DNA of 64,000 nt from Rhododendron vialii (taxonomy: Eukaryota; Streptophyta; Magnoliopsida; Ericales; Ericaceae), in the NCBI RefSeq assembly GCF_030253575.1, contig NC_080566.1, positions 33,380,001 to 33,444,000 of the forward strand, given 5' to 3'. Position 1 is the first letter of the stretch. Every line of letters starts with the position of its first letter. Below are positions 26,306-36,788 of the stretch, one piece after another. The notes under the pieces were generated by a model. The model made no database searches. It saw nothing but the letters and a program-made list of their open reading frames with translations, and was not told where the DNA came from. Made by a program: the position numbers and the translations under genes.

Positions 26306-26307
<2 letters not shown>
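14608..26307 (-). CDS. ABCG subfamily half-transporter, gene A (WBC type), eight exons
   Basis: Plasma-membrane ATP-driven exporter of the plant ABCG/WBC half-size group; such proteins dimerise and export lipids, waxes or other hydrophobic compounds. The substrate is not predictable here. Exons (minus): 26307-25698, 23354-23275, 22789-22325, 22194-22108, 16000-15872, 15753-15559, 15455-15369, 15282-14608, all GT/AG, giving 775 codons and then TAA. An N-terminal extension of about 150 residues has a Gly-rich stretch. It is followed by Walker [10 protein letters not shown] (189-197), Q-loop Gln235, signature LSGGQ (295-299), Walker [13 protein letters not shown] (315-326), H-loop His353, and about six membrane spans over residues 490-740. 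It resembles ABCG1/ABCG11-like proteins by eye. Intron 4 (16001-22107) holds an antisense Copia element. No frameshift or stop was found, so it is probably functional. Confidence 0.93.
16160..16433 (+). repeat. 5' LTR of Copia element
   Basis: Starts TGTAAGCAAAAGTCACTAAG and ends just before the primer-binding site. It is the same length as the 3' LTR. Confidence 0.9.
16578..21305 (+). pseudogene. Copia gag-pol, broken by many stops and frameshifts
   Basis: In order: gag of UBN2 type (16578-17215, frame change near 16840-16920), a CCHC zinc knuckle [14 protein letters not shown] (about 17560-17601), a protease-like segment with FDSGATNH (18069-18092), a GAG-pre-integrase region ([10 protein letters not shown], 18479-18508), an integrase core (18650-19200), reverse transcriptase with intact YVDD (about 20330) and RNase H (20776-21305). 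Stops interrupt it at about 16830, 17213, 18065, 18230, 18749 and later. Frame changes occur near 19910, 20490, 20770 and 20980. It encodes no complete polyprotein. Confidence 0.9.
21287..21560 (+). repeat. 3' LTR of Copia element
   Basis: Pairs with 16160-16433. It is followed by target duplication GTATT and then directly by flanking DNA that matches gene B intron 4. Confidence 0.9.
21573..21717. mobile_element. hAT-type MITE (AGGGCTGTAAACGAGCC family), gene A copy
   Basis: Begins TAGGGCTGTAAACGAG and ends with the degenerate complement ATTGACAACCCTT. Flanks TGGCCATG and TGACCATA fit an 8-bp target duplication. The same insertion exists in gene B (47542-47665), so it predates the gene duplication. 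A longer relative lies at 26477-27110. Confidence 0.8.
21790..21983 (+). mobile_element. LINE 3'-end remnant in intron 4 of gene A
   Basis: Starts directly after CATATTGATT, the target site of the larger LINE at 47738 in gene B. It carries only the last codons (GGATTTCAAAGG to AAAGTGAAG) and the 3' UTR with TCGATGTACCCCTTCGAG, as in the LINEs ending at 43665 and 54530. The body, poly(A) and right target copy were lost by deletion. Confidence 0.75.
24238..24675. mobile_element. CACTA-type MITE truncated at its 3' side, intron 1 of gene A
   Basis: Matches the first part of the intact MITE at 59968-60635 in gene B. The left end is mutated (CAATAC for CACTAC) and preceded by the same GTC. About 390 bp, including the right terminus, is missing: sequence after GGAATGGATA joins directly to DNA that lies beyond the element in gene B. 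Confidence 0.75.
24552..24620. repeat. (TA)n followed by (CA)n microsatellite
   Basis: A TA tract of roughly 45 bp then about 10 CA units, inside the truncated CACTA MITE. The gene B copy of the MITE has only a short TA tract. Confidence 0.95.
25197..25313. repeat. Hairpin-forming inverted repeat, gene A intron 1 only
   Basis: Arms of about 50 bp start AGCTCAATCCTATATCGGTA and end with the near complement ATATCGGGTTGAGCT, with a loop of about 15 bp. It is absent from the matching place in gene B, so it is probably a small foldback MITE inserted after duplication. Confidence 0.7.
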
Positions 26308-26348
<41 letters not shown>

Positions 26349-26450
26349 GTATTAATTGAACTAGATTAGTTTTGGGAACTAAAAAGGGGTATATCGATAT
26401 TTATAGGCATGGCGGGAAGGTTCTGCTTGATAGTAAATGGAGTAATGATC
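26308..26450 (-). promoter_or_regulatory. Proximal promoter and CT-rich 5' UTR of gene A
   Basis: The gene-strand sequence just upstream of the ATG is a (CT)n tract (plus strand AG, 26310-26346). A TATA box (TATAAATAT, plus-strand 26397-26405) lies about 90 bp upstream of the ATG. Both are conserved in gene B. Homology with gene B fades near 26450. Confidence 0.7.
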
Positions 26451-26476
26451 GAAAGTCCTGTGGGCATAGCCGTAAG

Positions 26477-27110
26477 TAGGGCCGTAAATAAACTGAGCCA
26501 TTCGCGAACTATTTGAGGTTTGGCTCGGTAAGAGCTCGTTCGAGTTTGATTCGTTTGCTAAACGAACTGAACCTGAACCTCAATTCTAGGCTCGTTCCGT
26601 AAATGAGCCGAACCTGAGCCTAACGGTATTCAGCTCGGTTAGGTTAGCGAACCTATACTTAAATTTAATTAATAATTCAATAGAGGTCTATTTGTAAATG
26701 TAAAAAAATTTAAGGTTGTATATATAATTCAATACTTATTTTTCTCCCAAATTCTATACGATTAATGAGAGAATTTGGGTTTGCTTAAGTTTAATGAGCT
26801 GAACCGAACCAAACCTGAGTCTTGACAAGCTCAATTTGAGCTTAGATTTGGCTCAGCTCGATTCATTTGAGTTTAACGAGCCAAACTCGAGCCAAGATGT
26901 TCAAGTTCAAATCGAACCCGAGCCGAACTCAAGCTAGACTATTACTTTAACGAATCCAACCGAGCCGAACCCGAGCCTTGAAAAATTTTAATGAGCCGAA
27001 CTCGAGCCAAGTTGTTCAGGCTCAAATCGAACTCGAGCCGAACTTATACCTTAATGAACCCGAGCCAAACTTAGCAGAGTTCGGCTCGATTCGGTTCGTT
27101 TACAGCCCTA
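26477..27110. mobile_element. hAT-type non-autonomous element upstream of gene A
   Basis: Begins TAGGGCCGTAAATAAACTGA and ends CGGTTCGTTTACAGCCCTA (inverted). Flanks GCCGTAAG (26469-26476) and GCCGTCAA (27111-27118) fit a diverged 8-bp duplication. It is 634 bp, full of GAGCCGAAC motifs and non-coding. It lies about 170 bp upstream of the gene A start codon. Confidence 0.8.
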
Positions 27111-27118
27111 GCCGTCAA

Positions 27119-27847
27119 GCCCGTCCTAATCATAATTGCTTTTATTGTGGTTTTTAATTAATTTGAATTTGGTATCGCACCGAACTAATTTCGAATGGGA
27201 AGACGGACCCGTTCGTTTTGAGATTTTGAATTTAGATTTATAATTAATGAGTGTAGGAAAAAAAAGAGTAATGATTGAAAATATAGGTAATGATTGAAAA
27301 GCGATAGAGAGAAAAATAAGAATAATGATTGAAAAGAAATAAAATAATGATTAGAATCCAAAACCCCAAAACGAACGGGGTCGTATTTTATAAAATATGA
27401 CCAAGGTCCCGTTCTGCTTAGATTTTTGGGAGAGGTGGGGGAGAGGAGGCGGCGGGAGGGATCATCGACAAGGCTAGCAATGGAGGAGTTCAAGGGCGGA
27501 GCTATGTTGGGGCCCGGAGGACCCTGCCCCAACTCCAAGTTTTAAAAATTTTACTCTTTATATACTATCTTATTTTAAATATTATCAATAATTATTGATA
27601 AGTACCAAAATTACATATTTTGACCCTCTAAATTACATTTGTTATTCATTTATTTTTGTTAATTGATATTTATTGTGTTCTTTTGTTGTTTATAGGTTGT
27701 TCGAGCTCGTTATTCGAGATTTTGGATTAAAGCGGAAGATGCAAGAAACTTGAGGTCTAAATGCAAAATGTTTAAAGATTGATTATTGATTTGTTATTTC
27801 ATGAAGTCCAAGGGTCTTTGCATGATTAAACTTTTCAATTCATATAA
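27119..27847. other. Intergenic DNA, no gene recognised
   Basis: Contains a loose inverted repeat (ACCCGTTCGTTTTGAG near 27208 against CAAAACGAACGGGGT near 27367), perhaps a decayed MITE, and a G-rich stretch at 27425-27460. I see no supportable coding sequence. Confidence 0.35.
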
Positions 27848-28616
27848 AAGTTTAAAGGGTAAATTTCACTGACCTCCCCTGAGGTTTCTGACAAGTGCAA
27901 AGACCTCCCTTGAGGTTTATAAAATATCACTGACCTCCCCTACTTTTGCTGACAATATAAATGTTCCCCCCTCCATTACTATTCTGTTAAAAATATTAAC
28001 GGAAGCTGTTAATTTATGATGTCATCAGCATTTGATACCATTACCATACCTATTTTACCCTCCCACTCCATGTTTCACTCCACACCTCCCGCCCGAATTC
28101 TAACACCAAGAACAAAATCAATATTTATTTTTCTTTTTGTCTTCAAGAAGCCCTACTCCTTCATTCACCACCTTATTTGTCATCCAAACAAACAAATAAA
28201 TAAATGAACATTTAATTTATCCCTTTTGATCCGCATTAATTGCCCAATTAGAAATAAAAAAAACTGTTTCCTAAGGAATCTGTTAAGGGAAAAGATCGAT
28301 GTAAGCATATTCACAAAAAGACAAGATATTGAGAGTTCACCACACCCCTGCAAAACCCCCCAACATTATGATCTTGAATAAACTCGAATTCCACGAAATG
28401 GAGGTGTTCTTTGTTTGTGCAAATTGAAACAAAAAATTATACAAGCCAATCAAACGAGGGGACTAAATTGGGCTTTTTGGGTTTATAAAGAGAGAGAAGA
28501 ACGAATGACGGAGACAAAGGATAAAGGAGAGGATGATCTCGCGCCGTGACATTGAGGTATAGTTCTGCTAAGCTTTATTCAAAAAAATTCTGCGTTAATT
28601 TTGCACGAATTTTTTA

Positions 28617-28839
28617 TGGATTATTGATTCGTCTCAACGAGACAAATCGAAAAAGTAAATTTTTTTACTTTTACCCAAATATTTTGAAAAATATCCACTT
28701 TTAAGCAAAACAAAAAAAACTAACTTTTTGACTTTTTAGCTAAAAAGTGGTTATTTCAATTCCCAAAATATTCGGATAAAAGTAATTTTTTTTTTTTTTA
28801 CTTCTTTGATTCTTCTCATCAAGACGAATCAATGATCCA
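28617..28839. repeat. Inverted repeat (foldback) inside the Mutator-like element
   Basis: Starts TGGATTATTGATTCGTCT and ends with the near complement AAGACGAATCAATGATCCA; the arms are about 70-100 bp. Probably a nested small MITE; its target duplication is not resolved. Confidence 0.65.
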
Positions 28840-29020
28840 CTCTTCTATCAAACAAGCTAAGGAGTTAGGCAATCACTATAGTTAATTTCAAGAAGTCAGT
28901 TGAGAGGGTCTATACCTAATTAGTTTGACTATATTTTTTTGGCATTGGCTCGTAATCAAACAGGAGAAAATGTAATTCTAATTTGTAAATTATTGTTTTT
29001 ATCATGTGGATTCTTAGGGT

Positions 29021-29070
29021 GTTTTGTGTGTGTGCGCACGCGCGCGCGTGCGTGTCCACATGTGTGCATG
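29021..29070. repeat. Alternating purine-pyrimidine (GT/CG) tract
   Basis: GTGTGTGTGCGCACGCGCGC continuing as GTGCGTGTCC. This is Z-DNA-prone sequence in an otherwise AT-rich region. Confidence 0.8.
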
Positions 29071-29456
29071 TGGAACGACAAAAAGTGTTAGTTGTAATCT
29101 GTGAAGGGTTGAACTTGAATCCTTTACATAGAAGGACAAGAAGTCCATCATTGGGTTACCACTAATTTCACTAAGTTAGCCTAGTGGTGAAGGCCTCTGA
29201 CTTATGGGTGCTTTCTTGCACAATTTTAAGTGGGATTAGTCCCCCAAAATTAATTAATATATGCGTAAATTGGTCTAGACACTTGAGTTATATTAAAAAA
29301 ATTCATTGTGTTACGACTCCCCATGTTATATGACTATTATTAGGAAGGCGTTGAATGAAAAAATAATTTGTAGATGCTTTTAGCTAGATTAATTGATAGT
29401 TTTGTTATGAGTAAAAAATGATAGTTTTCTGAATCTTTAACGCAAGTAATGTATAA

Positions 29457-30046
29457 GAGCATCCACAGTGGAATAACCAAAATCATAAGATTGCTAAAAT
29501 TGGCAATGTTTCCTAAAAAAAGTGTTCACAATAGCATAACCAAACTTAACAACTTCTTAGCAACTCATCAAATTTTGGCTCTTGGATAATCAAAACTAGC
29601 AACTTTTTTACCAATAACCAAAACCTTCTCCCTTTTTCTCTCTCTCAACAATGTTTCTAAGAAAAATATTTTTAAAATAAGTTTTTTTTTCAAAAATAGT
29701 TTTTTTATAAAAAAAAAACTGTCTTTTTTTCAAAAACTATATTTGTTAAAACTTTTTCGGAAAAGTGTTTTTTCAAAATAAAAGTTTTCCAAAAATTATT
29801 TTCTATTTCTAATAACCTGTTTTTATTAGTTTGAAAACTATTTTAAAAAAATATTATATATGGTGACAAGTTTTAGATTTTTACAGGTTGAAAAGATAAT
29901 GTGACAAATTTTGATTATTCATTAATGTTGATTATGCCACTGTGGATATCTACATTGCTAACCTTAACAACTCTTTAAATAAATAATCAAAAAGTGATGT
30001 GAAAATTTTTGATTATTCAATTTTGATTAGTTTACGGTGGATGCTC
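29457..30046. mobile_element. PIF/Harbinger (Tourist)-type MITE nested in the Mutator-like element
   Basis: Termini GAGCATCCACAGTGG and (inverted) CGGTGGATGCTC, flanked by TAA on both sides (29454-29456 and 30047-30049). It is 590 bp, AT-rich and non-coding. Confidence 0.88.
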
Positions 30047-30360
30047 TAAGGTGTGATAAATGGGTTGATGTACTTTGACGAAAAAGTTGGCTTACTATGT
30101 TTGATTATATGAATAGGAGGGCAAGCCGGAGGTTTAAAATGTAAGGGCCTTTTACATTAGTTATGCTTTTAAATTAGGAGGGTGTTTTTGTCTTATTAAT
30201 GCTAAGCTTTACGCCATCCAAGGGAAGATAACGGGAGGGGGAAATATTGGTATTGCCAGCAAAAGCAAGGGAGGTCAATGACATTTCAGAAACCTCAAGG
30301 GAGGTCTCTGCATTTGTCAGAAACCTCAGGGGAGGTCAGTGAACTTTACCCAAGTTTAAA

Positions 30361-31594
30361 TAACCTACTGAAGTCGTCAGCAGCTTTTGGGAGAAAAAGA
30401 AAAGGACGGATGAAACAGAGAAAAGGTGCCGACTGCGGAAGGGGTTTCCAACTGCTGCCATCAAGATTTCTTTCTTCCGAATATTGTTTAAATTTTCTCG
30501 TGAGTTGTTTTTCTTTTCAAATTTTTTCAAGCTTTATTCAATTACTCGCACTGAGATAATTCGTTTTAATTTTTGTTCTTAGTAAAAATTATTCGTTTAT
30601 TTTTGTTTAACTTAGATCTTTTGTTTATTTTTCATCTCCAGTAAAAAAACATGATTAATTCTAGGGTTTTAATTCCTTTTTATTTTTAATAATGAGTGAA
30701 TAATTTTTTTTAGGTCTGGTCATTAGGTAAAGGCGCGCCGTTATCCAATTTGGATTCGTCTCGCAATTTTTTTTTGTTTATTAATTTAATTAAATAATTT
30801 TAGTTGGTGAAAACTATGTTCGTTGGACAAATCCGAGGTATTCCCGGGACTCATGTGAGCGGGAACGGAGGACCAAAACCTGTTCGCCGCTGTGTATGGG
30901 ACCGACAATCCTAAGATTCGCATCCTTCGGAGTTTCCAATTCTTCCTAAAACTTAACCATTTTTAGAACTTTGAAAAGCAAAGGGATTCTGATTTGGTAA
31001 CGAGCGTCGGATTTCCTACGACTGTGCCTCTCTTTTTTATCATTTTAGCAAGTTATCTGTGAGTATTAGTTAATTAATCAACTAAAAGACAAGAGGTGGC
31101 TACCTAAGAACTAATTTTAATACTACAACCCGAGATTCCACAGCACACACTTCACCGTCCTTAGTGGATTCGACTCCGGTCTTACCAAATATTGTGTTAT
31201 ATTGGTCTCAACCCTACGCTTGGGGCAACCCATTATTTTAGATCTAGAAATCGGTCAAGCAATTATTCATGTATGGGTACTTATAATCTTAATAGTTTTG
31301 CTTTGATTTGATTAAAACGATTATTTTACATTCGCATTTCTCAATTTCTTTCATAAATAAAAAATAAATACGTGACTGTTGAAGTAACCTAAAGAAAAAA
31401 ATTAAAACGATCGGTATATTTTAACTACATTAGGCTAGAATCATGCATTTCAATGTAAAAATTTAAAGTATCCGAAAGCAACAAACTTTATGATGTAATC
31501 TATATTATAAAACATCACAGTTTTTTTTTTAAATTTCTATGCATACAAATGAGAGCAACATTTATAACCAGCGGATTTTTTTTAATGTAGTATA
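30361..31594. other. Intergenic DNA, no gene recognised
   Basis: AT-rich with stop codons in all frames. A somewhat GC-richer stretch at 30730-31220 (GGCGCGCC, ATTCCCGGGACTCATGTGAG) resembles decayed retroelement leader DNA, but I see no ends or domains. Confidence 0.35.
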
Positions 31595-34255
31595 TGTAAC
31601 ACCCATCCCGGGATATTTAGAGTTTCAATTTAATTTTGAGGTTTGGGGTTTAATTTGTATTTGCTGGATTCTATGAGGGGCCTTGGTGTGATTTACATGG
31701 AGAATTGTTATTGGTTTGGAGTATAAGTTGAGAGGAGAGGTGACCACATGGGATTTCTTCCTAAGTGACTAAATAGCCATCAGATTCTCCCCAATTCTGC
31801 CGACTCCCAATTCTGCCGACATAGCGAGAGAGAGAGAGAGAGAGAGAGAGGAAGGAGGAAGCCACGGCTAAGAGGGAGGGAGGAAGGAGAGGTCCGTTTT
31901 CGACGATCCAACTCGGTGACAAGTAAGTTCTTATACTCTAGAAGTGTAATCCATGTTTAATTTCATATTTGTGTGGCTAGATTCTCCATGGATTGAGTTT
32001 TGGAAGGAAATTGACAAAGTTCATATTTTGGGTCAAATTCGTGGGTTTTGGTAATCTGTCTTTTGGGGGCCCTTCTGCTAGGAATCAATTTTTGGTGTCT
32101 TCATAACTGTAAAAGTACGTTTCAATACGAAGCTTTTGGTACCAAGATCATGCAAAACCGATAATCACACAATTAGTTATGAATTTTTGAATACTGGCTG
32201 TTTGCTGGATGTGCGATTCTGTGCGTGGCTGTCTTCTTTTAACTTTCTGGGCATGATGAACATTTTGGGTGGCTTTGGGTCTTTTACAGGAGCTGCATAT
32301 TTAAGTTAAGAAGAGATTGGCGTTGGAATCAAGTAATTTGGTTAAGTATATAATTTTTGGTGAATTTCTAAAGCAGGGTTGGTTGACTGGGGTGAAAATG
32401 GTTGCGAATCGGTTTTTCTTTTGATTGTTGGGTTAACCTCCTCTCATTTCTGAACCTGGGATTTTAATTGAGTGTAGGGCTTGTAGTGGTGCAACTTTTG
32501 GTGTTGGTTTCAATATTTTTGGGTTTAAGATGAAAGAGTTATGATTTTTCAATCAATTTTACTTATTCCCGCGTAGAATCTGACAGCACCGACGGACTTT
32601 GGTATAATGGCCATAACTCTTAGCTCGGGACTCGAAATGACACACCGTTTGTTTTGTTAGAAACTAGACACATAGAGCTTTCCAACGATACATCCCATGC
32701 ATCATGGGTATGTCCGAGCGATAACAGATTTGCATCTAAAGTTGACCTAAATTCTGCCTTTGCATCAGTTTTTACTGTTATGTTGAAGCTATAATCGTAA
32801 GGCCGTAGTTAGGTTACCCGAACTCTGTTTTTGATGTATGACCTATGGATTCAAAGAAGAAGAAGTCTACTTTTCAATGGTTTAAGTGTCGCCCTGGAAT
32901 TCATGTTGTTTAATTAGATATGGCCAAAATAAGACAGGCTGGTTGTGGTTGTCATTCCTGTTTTGGGAGTTTTGTTGCGTTGGTCTGTTTGGTTGAGATT
33001 GTACACTTATGGGTCTTTATATTTGATATATTTGGGTGTGTTGGAGTACCTTGGAGTATGGAAAAGATGTGTGAGGTCTCCCGGGTACGTGGGTACTCCC
33101 GGACACCTCTAGAGATTTTGGTGACTTTATGTAATGTTTGCCCCATGAGCTAGTGTAGAAGTGTAGAAGGCATGTTATGATTTGTTAGTCTAGCATTTGG
33201 TTTAACATTCCTAGATGTTCATATGCTAATATGGGTTAACTTGTGGCTAGGTAACGAGCCGGTCTTTTAGGAGGTGCCGAAACCGTAAGTTTGGCATACT
33301 CCAGTCGAATGAAAGGTGAGTGTGTCTGATATGGTTCTTCTCAATAAGATATTGCTATGGTGGTATGTATATATCTTGCTATGGTATTTTAGCTTTCAAT
33401 ATGATTATCGATATGTAAATAATGCGGTGGAGGTGATTATATATCAATGATATCATGCTAATCGAGGTTTAGCTATTGATATGGATATATGTGGTCGAAA
33501 TTGTATATCATGCTATATATTGTTTAGCTAATGGTATGCATGCTTGTTGTATGTTGATTGTACCTGCGAAAGGATTGTGGAGTGAGTCACGCCATGTCGT
33601 ATGCCATTCCGTCTAATTAACGGAGGTTAGGAGCATGGTTTGCGGGACACAATGCCTTAGGTACATGGGAATGTGGCAGACGTGTCACTGCATGCTTGTG
33701 TGATTTATATTCATGCTGTCGTTGATTCAGTTATTGCTATGTGGTTGTTTATTGGATAATATTGCTATGTTTGGCGGATGTGGTGGTTATAACTAATGTA
33801 CTCATATGGGTAGTGCAGTTATGTTGGTGGTGAATATTCTTATTGATATTGTTTTGGATATTGTGACATTTTATTGAGCATTTCTATATCTCACACACTC
33901 TGGTTTTCCTTTTTGGACTGCTAGGTAGCAGGTGGCTTAGAGTGGGTCCACTACTGGTCAACGCTTTGGAGAGTGCTAGACTAGCGTCGGGTGATGTCTT
34001 TGGTTAGATTGTTGCGTAGCTGATTCGTCTAGAAGCTAACCTAAATGTTTTGTAATTAATTGGAGAGAGGGATATTTATTATAACTTGAGAGTTGAGGTT
34101 TGGGCGTTGACTTGGTTGTATTTTAAGTGAGAAGTCTTCCGTTAATTTGTATTCTGATTGGTTGTAGAGTGTGGTGTGGTCTATTGTGTGGAATGCCACG
34201 TGGCCGCGCTAACTCGGGCCCACTCTGGATGCCGTTTGCGGGGCGGGGTGTGACA
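31595..34255 (+). mobile_element. Candidate solo LTR of a Gypsy-like element
   Basis: Starts TGTAACACCC and ends GGGGTGTGACA, the imperfect inverted ends common in plant Gypsy LTRs. About 2.66 kb and non-coding, with a GA microsatellite at 31828-31850. The five bases on the two sides (GTATA and GCTTA) do not match, so this is unproven. Confidence 0.45.
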
Positions 34256-34690
34256 GCTTAACCATCAGATTACTCTTCATTAAAACAATACCCATGTGAT
34301 TGATTAGAAAAGGAACAAAAAAGGAAAATCCATTTATTGCTTTCTTTACCAAATTATTTATCTTTTTTTGTAATATTAATTAATTTTTCCCCTCTATCTC
34401 TATCTTTATCAAATTAGATTACTCTTCGTTAAAATAGTAGCCATGTGATTAGAAAAAAAACAAAAAAACGAAAGTCTAATTATTGTTTTCTTAAATTTCC
34501 TTTCCAAATCTCTCTCCTTTTTTTCTTCGGTCTTGCTCTTATCAGCATACTGAGCTGACGATAAGTACATTAGAAGATAAAAAAAATACATATTTTTATG
34601 TATTTTTACCCCTTTTAATGTATATTCAGATACTTATTATTATCAGCCTATTGAGCTGATTTTAAAATTTTCCTTCTTTCATAATTAGCA
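34256..34690. repeat. AT-rich repeat related to sequences at 36000-36640
   Basis: Units with GTTAAAATAGTAGCCATGTGATTAGAAAA and CTCTATCTCTATC recur here and at 36120-36640. The family has foldback character. No gene. Confidence 0.5.
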
Positions 34691-34699
34691 TTTGCTTTT

Positions 34700-35110
34700 G
34701 GGGTTCTTTCAAACCGGCTCCATTTTGTCTCCGTGTGTTCATCCAACCCCATTCAATATCAACCCCTACCCATGTGAGTCCCGTTTTAAACGAGATACCC
34801 AAAATACCCCCTATTCCAACGTCTTCCTCCCAACTCCCCCTGTCAGTCGTTCATTTCCTCGCTCACAACCGATCCAACGCCCACCTCTTCTTCTACACCC
34901 CCGTCTCCCCTTTCCCCCGCGCCTGCATCTCCGCCATCTCTGTCGGCAACGACCCCCCTCCACCTTCTCCGACCTCATCCTCCCCACCATCCAGAATGTC
35001 CACCTCACCCACCGCCACCTCAGCATCACCGACATCACCGTCTCCGCCACCTTCTCCTTCCCCAACATTCCCCCCTTCCGCTGAGTTCTAACCCCCAGCC
35101 GCCACCGTTC
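34700..35110 (+). pseudogene. GC-rich Pro/Ser-rich coding-like fragment, unrecognised
   Basis: An abrupt GC-rich, C-rich island in AT-rich DNA. Two overlapping plus frames read as plausible protein in succession: VVHFLAHNRSNAHLFFYTP in the frame starting 34735, then SDLILPTIQNVHLTHRHLS in the frame starting 34692. This suggests one ancestral exon with a frame change near 34960. It may be a captured host gene fragment between repeats. I do not recognise the family and do not assign a function. Confidence 0.35.
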
Positions 35111-35159
35111 TCATCAAACCCTTGCTCGACTTCCTCGACCAGACAAACTCAAGAATTTA

Positions 35160-35900
35160 CACCCATCAATAATGAAACGCGGTGTGAATTCTGGGATAAG
35201 GAATGTGTATATCTTGTTAATCTGATGATTTTATGAGGAGAAACCCTCAAATTCACTCTTACTCTTTATGGGATGTGAATTCTATAAAAGGCTATGAATT
35301 CTGTACAAATGGTGTGAATTCTGGGGGTATGAATTCTGCAACATGCCCAAGAATTCACATAAAAAATTCACAGCCCCAAGAATTCACATTTCTAAAATTG
35401 TCCCTAAAATTTCACACCCTAAGAATTCCTATCTCCAAGAATTCTAGAAAAAGACAAAATAAAAATTCTGCAAAGGGGTGTGAATTTTGGAAGGTGTGAA
35501 TTCTTGCAAAGTGGTGTAAATTCTGCAACAGGTGTGAATTCTAAAAGGTATGAATTATTGGGGGTGTGAATTCTGTAAATGAGTGTGAATTTTGAAGGGT
35601 GTGAATTCTTGCAAAGGGGTGTGAATTCTGCAACGGATGTGAATTCTGAGATGTGTGAATTCTCAGGGGTGTGAATTTTGAAAAGATGTGTGAATTTTGG
35701 AGGGTGTGAATTCTTGCAAAGGGGTGTGAATTCTGCAACAAATGTGAATTCTGAAAGGTGTAAATTATTGGGGTTGTGAATTTTGCAAAGCTGTGTGAAT
35801 TCTTGCAAATGGGTGTGAATTTTGGGAGGTGTGAATTATTGTGATGTGAATTCTTAGGGGTGTAAATTCTTCAAAGGGGTGTAAATTCTGGGGGTAGAGA
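35160..35900. repeat. Minisatellite with GGTGTGAATTCT motif
   Basis: About 30 diverged units of GTGTGAATTCTGCAAAG type with spacing of about 17-30 bp. The minus strand stays open over 35419-35808 and would read as repeats of the type NSHPxKFTPLCK, but there is no other sign of a gene. The same motif recurs at 43930-44200 and 44650-44900. Confidence 0.85.
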
Positions 35901-36788
35901 GTGACTAGGGCAAAATAGTAAAAGCATATTAAAAAAGGGTCTTGAAAGAATAACATAACAAAAAAGGGTTGGGATGGAACCCAACAAAAAAAAAAAGGAC
36001 CGGCCTGTCATTTCCCCTTTGCTTGGGCTTTTCTCTCTCCAACTTGATAAAGATAGAGAGGTTCAGAGAAAAAGAAAATATTACGGAAAAAATGAGAGAT
36101 TTAGTAAGTAAAGCAATAACTAGGTTTTCTTTCTTTATTTCTTTTCACATGACTACTATTTTAACCAAAAATAATTCGATGGTGAAAAATGTTGATCTCA
36201 TTTGTATGCCTACAAATAGAGCAGTTTTCTTTGAAAATATCTAGGCATATAAATGAAAACAACATTTATCACCACTGAATTATTTTTTGTTAAAATAGTA
36301 AATAGATCAGTTTTTTTGAAAATGCCTATAAATAGAATAATTTTTTTTAATAATGTCTAGGCATACAAATAATAGCAACAATTATCAGCATTGAATTATT
36401 TTTTGATAAAATACTAGCCACGTGATTAGAAAAGAATCAAAAAAAGGAAACTTAATTATTGCTTTCCTTACCGAATCTCTCATTTCTTTTTTTCTAACAT
36501 TTTCTTCCTCACTCTATTTCTCTCCGGCTTGATAAAGATAGAGACAGAGAGGGAGAGCAAATATTTAAAAAAAAAAGAAAAAAAAGAGAGATTTAATAAG
36601 GAAAGCAAAATACCCTTCCCTTCTTGACCCGCCATATCTTAACAAAAATAAACGGCTTTTTTTTTTTAATCTTTTTGGTCCCCAAAGTATTAGCGAGTTG
36701 CCAATTTCGTCCCCAATGTACACATTTAACCAATTTCGTCCCTAATATTTAAAATGTGTGTCTAAATGGTCAATGGCCCTAATGCCAT
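35901..36788. repeat. AT-rich foldback-type repeats, no gene
   Basis: Includes a hairpin-like segment (about 36450-36612) whose arms carry AATTATTGCTTTCCTTACC and (inverted) TAATAAGGAAAGCAAAATA, with CTCTATTTC/GATAGAGACAGAGAG in the middle. A half copy lies at 36010-36130. Confidence 0.55.

Larger units (their letters stand above)
27857..30351. mobile_element. Non-autonomous Mutator-like element with long TIRs
   Basis: Termini GGGTAAATTTCACTGACCTC and its inverted counterpart at 30351 form TIRs of more than 100 bp. The exact 9-bp target duplication AAGTTTAAA stands at 27848-27856 and 30352-30360. It is 2495 bp with no transposase frame. It carries a PIF-type MITE (29457-30046) and a hairpin (28617-28839). 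Confidence 0.92.

Noticed and set aside
35419-35808. Repetitive 129-codon minus frame as a possible structural protein
   Set aside because: Explained by a minisatellite whose units happen to lack stops in one frame; no start context or neighbouring exons.
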